Assembly: GCA_937139475.1 (NCBI GenBank)
Contig: CAKZQF010000139.1
Coordinates: 1-42,221 of the forward strand
Direction: 5' to 3'
Source of the DNA: an uncultured Gammaproteobacteria bacterium
GTDB lineage: Bacteria > Pseudomonadota > Gammaproteobacteria > Enterobacterales > Psychrobiaceae
Length of the DNA stretch: 42,221 nucleotides
Shown here piece after piece: positions 35,786 to 42,221 of this stretch (position 1 is the first letter of the stretch; each line of letters opens with the position of its first letter). The notes beneath the pieces are model-generated. The model was not told the DNA's origin, did no database searches, and worked only from the letters and a program-made list of their open reading frames with translations. Both the position numbers and the translations under genes were made by a program.

Positions 35786-38700
35786 TCATCTTCTCCTTCG
35801 CTCTTCACAGAGGCTTTAAAGTATGGCTGTTCTGGCGCTAGCGACACTTCCATTCTATATCCCATACTTAGCTCTCCTAAAGCAGATTTTTCATCATCAC
35901 TTTGATATGAAACTTCTACAAATCGATTATCTTCAATTTTATAAAAGTTAATGTTTTCAAATAAATTCTTAGATGTTAGCAAAACAAACTTAGCATCAGA
36001 AAACCTCAATTTATAAGTCTCTATGCCGTCTAAATGACAAATGTAATCAGGGCCATACCCATCAAAATATTCAACGTTAAAATCAGAGCTTGCATCAGGG
36101 TTATATCGTGATTTTCTAATCTCAACATTCAGCTGATGATCACCAATAAATAAAATCGGTTTGTCTATTTCTTTAGAAGAGTTGATAAGTGCTTTTATAA
36201 TTTTGCTATTGGTATCAAACTCAATAGGTTTAATATCTTGATAATGAACTAAACATCTCATTATTCGAATATTAAGATCATTATCTATGGCATCTCTCAG
36301 CCATTCATCTTCATTAATTGCTCGGTTTGTCTCTAAACCTAGCGCTACTCTTTCTTTAGGGTATTGAGTAACGTTGGCATAATAGAAGTTGCCCTCATTT
36401 TGTTTAAGAGACGAACTAATACTATTGAATAACTTTACTGGGTAGCTAGGAGATACTTGCAAATTATTAATTGATTTTGAACATGAGAAACCAAATTGTT
36501 TTAATAGCTCTTCATCTAATGGAGCATCAATAATCGCTTGAGATTGACGATTATCTAGTTGTTTAATTACCTCATTAATCGACTCATTAAAATGGGATTT
36601 TTTCTCTTCGAAATCACTATCAGAAATAAGTATTGAACCATCAATTTCACTCGCAACTTTAAGCCACTCATTAAGGTCACTTTTAATTGCATCTCTATCT
36701 AAATGTCTAAATACGTCAGAGAAAATGAGCTCTATCCATCGGCTATTTAGTTGCCATTTACTTGTCGATAGTGAAATTGCAATTTCAATAAATGCTTTAT
36801 TTATACTTCTAGGATCATTTGCTCCCCAACCAGAATAGATTCTGCCAGAAACTTTTTTACTCTCATTTACTCGCCCAAAAGAATCAAGAATTTTAGTTAA
36901 CCAAGCACCGTAACCTCTTTCCTCATAATGTCCGTGATTTCTTTGTCTGATATACGCACCTAGTATATCGCTAGGTGAGTTACACGCCTTCATAGCGTTA
37001 TCTATTCCGCCGGTAGGATGTATAGGTGAGCCATTTAATAAGGCCTGAACATATTCTTTTATTTTTTCATCATCTGCTGAATTCGGTTTTAACAACATAT
37101 AACAAGCGGTTAAAATTCGAATATCAAATGCGGTATTGGCTACAGCAAGCTCAAACGCAACATCAGCCTTATAGCCTTCGTTATTAGTAATTGCAGTCCA
37201 AAGCTCATTCTCTGGTTGAACATTTAAAGTTGCATGTGTAATTATTTGCGAATGCCAACTGTATTCTTCATGCCTATAGCGATCAAAAGAAAATTTTCGA
37301 AACCAATTATTAAGCATATCAACGCCCCAACCAGCAGCTTCAATGTTTCCATATCGCAAAGCAGTAATAGGCATATGAGCGGTATACTCAAGGTGAGATA
37401 AAAAATATGGCCAGTTCTCGATAGACTCTACCGAACGTTTTGAGCGTAACTCAATATAATCTAGCCAACCTTCCCATGAACCAACAAAGTCATATAAAAC
37501 ATCTTCATATTTATTGGCAATTCTAAGTTCTGATGAATGAGAAGAATATGAACGCCATTCCATCAATAACGACCACATAAAGTAGCTGCCTTGAATTAAT
37601 GAAACACCTTCTTTATCTATTTTTTGATCGCGTTGACTAAAAATTCGCTTGTGTAAATAAATGGCTTGAACATAAAACTCACTATTCTCAGGTATTAATT
37701 CTGTTGTAGCTTTTGATAATAAGTAGTACTCGGTTAACAACTCATCTAAATAGCTTCTGCTAAACCAACCTGAGTTCGGTAGTAATAACCAGTTATCTTC
37801 TTTTTTACTATCATTAATAAAACCAATAGCTGAAGCAATTTCACAGTGCCAATGTGAAATATCGTTCATAGCAATTTTAAATGCTGAAATATCTTTATCT
37901 CTTATCGCATCTTGAGCTTCACCAATAATGCCTTGAACAATAAAAACGAGACTCTCAGCATCTAGCTCATTATCTTCTGAAATAGTTTTAAAACACTTTT
38001 TGACTAACCAACATGCCAACTTACTTAAATGAATGTTGCTATATTTAATAAGGTTCAGCTTTTTAGACTTTGATTGCCAGTAAGGGTTAATAACAATTAC
38101 TGGCTTTGAACTTTCTTTCTTACTAAATAAAGTCCAGCCTTTACTAGCAAACCACTTACTAACAGTTAAGTCTAAAAACCAACGAGCCAATTTTAGCTTT
38201 AATATCTGAATACCTATAATGGCATTTAAGAAGCGAAAGTTAACATTATGAACTAAATGAGGAGAGTTATATTGAATATCAACATGTTGCATCTCGTCAT
38301 CTGAGATATGATAAGTTTTGACCGACAAAACACTTGTTTCAGTATTTGTTAGCAACTTGTTGTTTATGCAGTTCTCTAGTAACAAGCCTCTTAATCGGTT
38401 ACGAATATCGTGCTCGCACCATTCATGAATGGTATAACGCATCATTAATTTTTTCGCTGATTTCTCATCTAATAATTTAAAAGTACTAATAAAAAACCAT
38501 ATGGTTAATAGCACATTAAACATCATCCAAATAACAGATGTAAGGCATAAAGCAAGGTAAGATGAATCAGTTAAACTAGCACTTAACAAAAAGCTGATAA
38601 GAATAAATATGGCGAGCAAAAAGCCACTAAGCCCTGCAAACATAACGCCTGAATATTTCTTATAAACAGGAATTAACGTTTTCTTAGATGACTTGTTCTG

Positions 38701-39051
38701 GAAAAGTAAACTCACTAAACCGATGGCTAAAGGGTAAATAACGGCAGCAATGGTAAGCTGAGCCGTAAACAATATATCTTGCCACTCGATTAATTTTCTC
38801 CAATAAGGAAAATATTTAAACGTAGCTTTTGCAAGGTCAACTTCCCAAAGTAGCAAGTTTGACGCTACCGAAAAAGCCAATACAAAGAGCAAAAATGCAT
38901 AATAAATATAACTTTTTGACCATGTTAAAATGTTACGTTCAACTAAGCCCCAACGACTATCTAAAAACGATTTGTTTTCATATAGCGATTCTTTAATGTT
39001 TTTATCTACGTTATATTGAAGCGTATTAAATATTTTCCCTAACCAACTCAA
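35782..39051 (-). CDS. Large membrane-anchored protein of unknown function inside the hsd operon
   Basis: A 1089-residue protein with four predicted transmembrane helices in its first 195 residues (about 47-69, 94-117, 136-159 and 164-191) and a long soluble remainder of about 890 residues. The soluble part is rich in Trp and helical repeats up to about 870 and more beta-like at the end. No Walker motif, nuclease, protease or methylase signature is visible, and no family is recognised. It lies 13 bp after hsdS and overlaps hsdR by 4 bp (ATGA), so its synthesis is tied to the restriction subunits. Codon and base use match the island. It may be a membrane sensor or effector of the system, which is inference from context. 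Confidence 0.8.
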   Translation of the reverse strand: MSWLGKIFNTLQYNVDKNIKESLYENKSFLDSRWGLVERNILTWSKSYIYYAFLLFVLAFSVASNLLLWEVDLAKATFKYFPYWRKLIEWQDILFTAQLTIAAVIYPLAIGLVSLLFQNKSSKKTLIPVYKKYSGVMFAGLSGFLLAIFILISFLLSASLTDSSYLALCLTSVIWMMFNVLLTIWFFISTFKLLDEKSAKKLMMRYTIHEWCEHDIRNRLRGLLLENCINNKLLTNTETSVLSVKTYHISDDEMQHVDIQYNSPHLVHNVNFRFLNAIIGIQILKLKLARWFLDLTVSKWFASKGWTLFSKKESSKPVIVINPYWQSKSKKLNLIKYSNIHLSKLACWLVKKCFKTISEDNELDAESLVFIVQGIIGEAQDAIRDKDISAFKIAMNDISHWHCEIASAIGFINDSKKEDNWLLLPNSGWFSRSYLDELLTEYYLLSKATTELIPENSEFYVQAIYLHKRIFSQRDQKIDKEGVSLIQGSYFMWSLLMEWRSYSSHSSELRIANKYEDVLYDFVGSWEGWLDYIELRSKRSVESIENWPYFLSHLEYTAHMPITALRYGNIEAAGWGVDMLNNWFRKFSFDRYRHEEYSWHSQIITHATLNVQPENELWTAITNNEGYKADVAFELAVANTAFDIRILTACYMLLKPNSADDEKIKEYVQALLNGSPIHPTGGIDNAMKACNSPSDILGAYIRQRNHGHYEERGYGAWLTKILDSFGRVNESKKVSGRIYSGWGANDPRSINKAFIEIAISLSTSKWQLNSRWIELIFSDVFRHLDRDAIKSDLNEWLKVASEIDGSILISDSDFEEKKSHFNESINEVIKQLDNRQSQAIIDAPLDEELLKQFGFSCSKSINNLQVSPSYPVKLFNSISSSLKQNEGNFYYANVTQYPKERVALGLETNRAINEDEWLRDAIDNDLNIRIMRCLVHYQDIKPIEFDTNSKIIKALINSSKEIDKPILFIGDHQLNVEIRKSRYNPDASSDFNVEYFDGYGPDYICHLDGIETYKLRFSDAKFVLLTSKNLFENINFYKIEDNRFVEVSYQSDDEKSALGELSMGYRMEVSLAPEQPYFKASVKSEGEDE

Positions 39052-39064
39052 AACGTAATTCCTT

Positions 39065-40459
39065 TTACTTGTCGTTTTCTAAAACTATTTCACCGGAAAT
39101 TAGTTTTGGTAATAAAAAATCTCGTGTATCAGTTAGAGTATTTGATTGCTTGATATTTTCTGTAATTTTATCGTATTGAGCTTTTACAATACTGCTATAC
39201 GCATCAACCACGGATTTTGAAGGGACAATAAGCTTGATACTTCTAAACGTTTTTTTACTTATCTCGGCAAAAGTAGTGCCGCCTGAAATACCTTTAATTT
39301 CATCCATTACAGAGTCTAAAAATTGCATAGTATATTCAGGTGATAATGTTTTCTTGCACAGTAAAGCAATGTAACCTTGGTTAATTGCAACAGGAACTTT
39401 AGCGAAGGCTAAATAGCCAACAGGTGCTCTTGAAGACATTAACACCGTATCTACTGGCAGCAAACCTGAAGTTATTTTTGCTAAGCCTGCTTCAGTAATC
39501 TTACGGTTTGTATCTAACAATATTTTTGAGTCATTACCTGATAGATCTTTTGGTGATGTCCAGTGTATTTCACCACCTTCCCAAAAGTCTGGATTTTTCG
39601 TACTAGGTGTTGAGCCACCTTTAATCCCAAATTCTTCATCTGTATTTGATAAAACCCAACCCTTTGGTATCCAGCCGTTGATGCCGATTGATGGTTCATC
39701 GGTTTGTTCAAATTCGCTTGGGAAAAGTTGTTGGCTATCTTCGGGTAATGGTTTAGCTTCTAGCTCTCCATTAGTAATTTGTTGTTGAACGAGTTGCCTA
39801 GAAAGTGCTTTTTTCTGCAAGGCTTCGGGGAAGTCGTTAACTGCCATACCGCTAGCAAGGGCGTTGTCGAAAACGGGATCAAAATCGACAAACCAGCTTT
39901 TAAATAACGCTTGCGCCATTTGCTCTAGAGTTTGGTTGGTTTTACGGTTTACTTCTATTTTTTCATCAATAGTTTTTAAATGATGAGCCACCACTTTCTG
40001 TGTCTTAAAGTCAGGAAATCTTAGAATAACCTCTCTAAGTTCAGACTGTTTTATGCCTTTAACAGTGGTTCCTGTACCTCGACCATCAAGTTGATGTTGG
40101 ACGTCTTTAGATAATAATAAGTATTTCAAATAATCATTATCTAATAATTCTTTTTTTCCTCGTAGGGTGATAACACGCTGAGCCAACGCTATTTTTCGGC
40201 TATCAAGTTGGGCTACTTCACCTAAGGGGGCTTCGGTTGTTAAAACGATATCACCAGTTTCAGGAATTCCTCTTCTCATCCAAGAATCGTAATCCTCTTC
40301 CGCAATATATTCATTAACTTCCTGAATTCGCCCATTCTTTACTATTTTAGCTGTAATTAACGGGATACCTGAAGTTGTCTTTTTGGGTGTTTTTCCTCGA
40401 TAGTCAATTATTGCATCCATACAATCTTCTAAGCGATATTCTTGTACGTTATTTGACAT
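39065..40459 (-). CDS. hsdS: Type I restriction enzyme, S (specificity) subunit
   Basis: A 464-residue subunit that sets the DNA target of the complex. It shows the usual two target-recognition domains (about 1-155 and 265-415), each followed by a conserved helical spacer. The first spacer is [22 protein letters not shown] with [11 protein letters not shown], and the second is [37 protein letters not shown] and [13 protein letters not shown] open the two domains. It overlaps the end of hsdM by 11 bp, and the membrane-protein gene follows 13 bp later. Confidence 0.93.
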   Translation of the reverse strand: MSNNVQEYRLEDCMDAIIDYRGKTPKKTTSGIPLITAKIVKNGRIQEVNEYIAEEDYDSWMRRGIPETGDIVLTTEAPLGEVAQLDSRKIALAQRVITLRGKKELLDNDYLKYLLLSKDVQHQLDGRGTGTTVKGIKQSELREVILRFPDFKTQKVVAHHLKTIDEKIEVNRKTNQTLEQMAQALFKSWFVDFDPVFDNALASGMAVNDFPEALQKKALSRQLVQQQITNGELEAKPLPEDSQQLFPSEFEQTDEPSIGINGWIPKGWVLSNTDEEFGIKGGSTPSTKNPDFWEGGEIHWTSPKDLSGNDSKILLDTNRKITEAGLAKITSGLLPVDTVLMSSRAPVGYLAFAKVPVAINQGYIALLCKKTLSPEYTMQFLDSVMDEIKGISGGTTFAEISKKTFRSIKLIVPSKSVVDAYSSIVKAQYDKITENIKQSNTLTDTRDFLLPKLISGEIVLENDK

Positions 40460-42043
40460 AACCCAGCACCTCCAAGTTTTGGCGAATCGCTTTGTCTAGC
40501 GTTTCAGCTTGTTCCATTTGGCTATATAGGGTTTGGCTTAATTCTTTCATTTTTACTTCAAACGGGATGCCATCATCTTCAATTTCAGCAGCGCCAACAT
40601 AACGCCCCGGTGTTAAAACAAAGTCATTCGCTTTAATGTCATCAAGTGAGGCTGATTTACTATAACCAGCAACATCTTCATAGCTGTCTAACTCGTTGCC
40701 ATCAGCGTCTTTCCTTTCACCACGCCATGCGTGGTATGTGCGAGCAATATCAGCAATATCATCTGTGGTTAATTCTTTATTGATACGACTAATCATTGAG
40801 CCAATTTCACGGGCATCAATAAATAGCGTTTCACCTTGGCGGTTGCGATAGCCTCGCTCAGTGTCTTCTTTCTTATTCTTGGTGATAAACCATAAACATA
40901 CTGGGATTTGAGTGGTGTAGAAAAGCTGCCCCGGTAAGGCGATCATGCAATCAACTAAGTCTTGCTCGATGATTTTTTGCCGAATTGCACCTTCACCACC
41001 GGTATTTGAACTCATTGAACCGTTAGCTAATACAAAACCTGCGGTGCCGTTTTCACTCAGCTTTGAGATCATGTGCATGATCCACGCATAGTTAGCATTA
41101 CCCGTTGGCGGCACATCAAAGCCAGCCCAACGGCCATCGTCAACTAATTCGCTATCCCCACGCCATTGTTTTTGGTTAAACGGCGGGTTAGCCATAATAA
41201 AGTCGGCTTTTAAGTCAGGATGTTGGTCTTTAAAGAAACTGTCACCGGCTACTTCACCTAAATTGCCTGAAATACCACGCACCGCTAAGTTCATTTTCGC
41301 TAGTTTGTAGGTGGTATTAGTGTATTCCTGACCGTAAATCGAAATATCTTTGCGGTTGCCTTTGTGACTGTCGATAAACTTTAACGACTGCACAAACATA
41401 CCGCCTGAGCCACAACAAGGATCGTAAATTTTGCCTTTAAATGGCTCTATCATTTCAGCAATTAACGCTACTACTGACTTTGGCGTGAAAATTCACCACC
41501 GCCTTTACCTTCGCTTGAGGCAAACTTACCTAAGAAGTATTCGTAAACACGACCAACTAAATCTTCTTCGGTCATTTCGCACTCACTGGCTGCGGTGTCG
41601 ATGTTATTAATGGTATCGATAAGTGACGCTAGCTTACTGGTAACAAGCCCTAAACGGCTAAAGTAGTTTTCTGGCAATGCGCCTTTTAATGACGGGTTAT
41701 TCTTTTCAACCGTGTGTAATGCAGTATCAATTTTTACCGCAATGTCGTCTTGTTTCATGTTCTTTTTGATAAACGACCAACGAGCTTCCTCTGGCAGGTA
41801 GAACACGTTGTCTTGCATGTAAAACTCAACTTGGTCAACAAAATCACCCATACCACCATCAATCAAGGCTTGGCGTTTGTCTTCAAACTTATCACTGATA
41901 AATTTTAAGAAGATAAGACTTAATACCACATGCTTATATTCAGACGATTCAACACTACCACGCAGTTTATTAGCGGTATCCCATAGGGTTTCTTCAAAAT
42001 TGGTATTTGCGGTGCTGCTCTTTTTGCTTTTAGCGGTTGCCAT
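40449..42043 (-). pseudogene. hsdM: Type I DNA methyltransferase, M subunit, split by a frameshift
   Basis: HsdM makes N6-methyladenine and forms the core of the complex. Two frames together encode a full-length protein of about 530 residues. The N-terminal helical domain (41471-42043) ends in GKGGGEF followed by foreign residues. The other frame carries on with the expected [16 protein letters not shown] and then [10 protein letters not shown] (motif I, AdoMet binding) and MANPPF (motif IV, catalytic). At about 41487/41488 one base is missing: gaatttt-cacg where GEFYTP needs tttacacg-type sequence. As read, no working methylase is made. It may be a true mutation or a sequencing error. hsdS overlaps its end by 11 bp. 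Confidence 0.92.
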
Positions 42044-42065
42044 GTAAATTCGTCCTTTAAAATTC

Positions 42066-42221
42066 TTACTTTTCTAATTGATAGCCCGGTGCAATAGCGA
42101 GGTTTTCTGCACCATATAATGTTTGTATATTCTGTAAATAAAGTTGATATTCTGGGCCTGAAAGTGAAGCACTTTCAGAACAATCCACGTTCCAACGTCT
42201 TAATAAATAACCCGCCATTGC
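42066..42221 (-). CDS. Hypothetical protein, C-terminal part (cut by window edge)
   Basis: The last 51 codons of an open frame enter from the right edge and stop at 42066-42068, 22 bp upstream of the hsdM ATG. Codon use is regular, with endings such as YLLRRWNVDC and NLAIAPGYQLEK. No family is recognised from this piece. The same direction and short gap suggest that it is the first known gene of the hsd transcript, which would therefore start beyond the window. Confidence 0.6.
   Translation of the reverse strand, partial: AMAGYLLRRWNVDCSESASLSGPEYQLYLQNIQTLYGAENLAIAPGYQLEK

Larger units (their letters stand above)
26678..42221. mobile_element. Integrated element or genomic island in tmk (one end seen)
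   Basis: The boundary is placed where tmk homology stops. From here the DNA is clearly richer in A and T than the host part, and all genes are accessory: XRE regulator, Fic protein, type I restriction-modification operon and unknowns. Four ATGTAAAC repeats lie in the first 210 bp. No integrase, transposase or conjugation gene is visible, so the mobility class is unknown, and the other end lies past the right edge. Confidence 0.75.

Noticed and set aside
40449..42043. Two independent methyltransferase genes
   Set aside because: The second frame continues the conserved GEFYTPKS motif exactly where the first fails. It is one gene with a frameshift.
26678..42221. CRISPR array, prophage structural genes or conjugation genes in the island
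   Set aside because: No regularly spaced repeats with unique spacers and no phage or transfer protein families were recognised.

Overview
The window looks like chromosomal DNA of a marine gammaproteobacterium, most likely of the order Alteromonadales. The grounds are the gene order metG | apbC-udk-dcd-pabC-mltG-tmk, a lone riboflavin synthase, a YeeN-type YebC protein, a GlyGly-CTERM protease and a pteridine reductase. The assignment rests on gene content read by eye, not on a database search.

Positions 1-26,677 are a compact, ordinary-looking host chromosome. Two identical tRNA-Val genes sit at the left edge on the minus strand with a recognisable promoter. They are followed by ribE, a CPXCG zinc-ribbon protein with a pteridine reductase, an M24 peptidase, a small lipoprotein overlapping an M6 metalloprotease with PKD domains and a GlyGly-CTERM tail, a YeeN-like regulator, pyrC, a double OB-fold protein coupled to an M9-like lipoprotein protease, a MAPEG protein, a TonB-like/thpR pair, a MacAB-like exporter with two separate permeases, the NAD(P)HX repair enzyme, and metG divergent from the apbC-udk-dcd-pabC-mltG-tmk operon. 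Several strong intrinsic terminators separate these units.

At about 26,677 the host operon breaks. tmk runs normally to its catalytic DRH motif and then ends after a few unrelated codons, and holB, expected next, is missing. To the right the DNA becomes visibly AT-rich and the content becomes accessory. This is one end of an integrated element or genomic island that continues past the right edge. The first 200 bases carry four direct copies of ATGTAAAC, which suggests transposase- or recombinase-binding sites at an element end. No integrase or transposase gene is visible in the window.

The island (26,678-42,221) carries an unknown gene, an XRE regulator whose promoter overlaps a perfect 21-bp inverted repeat, a Fic AMP-transferase with an apparent frameshift near its 3' end, and a long minus-strand defence operon. 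In transcription order the operon holds an unknown gene (partial at the window edge), hsdM (broken by a one-base frameshift), hsdS, a 1089-residue membrane-anchored protein of unknown function, hsdR, a DUF91/NucS-like nuclease, a DUF1643-like protein and a DUF4238 protein. Overlapping stops and starts couple the central genes. The best candidate for an undescribed system is this type I restriction-modification operon with a large membrane protein between its S and R subunits and a second nuclease directly behind R.
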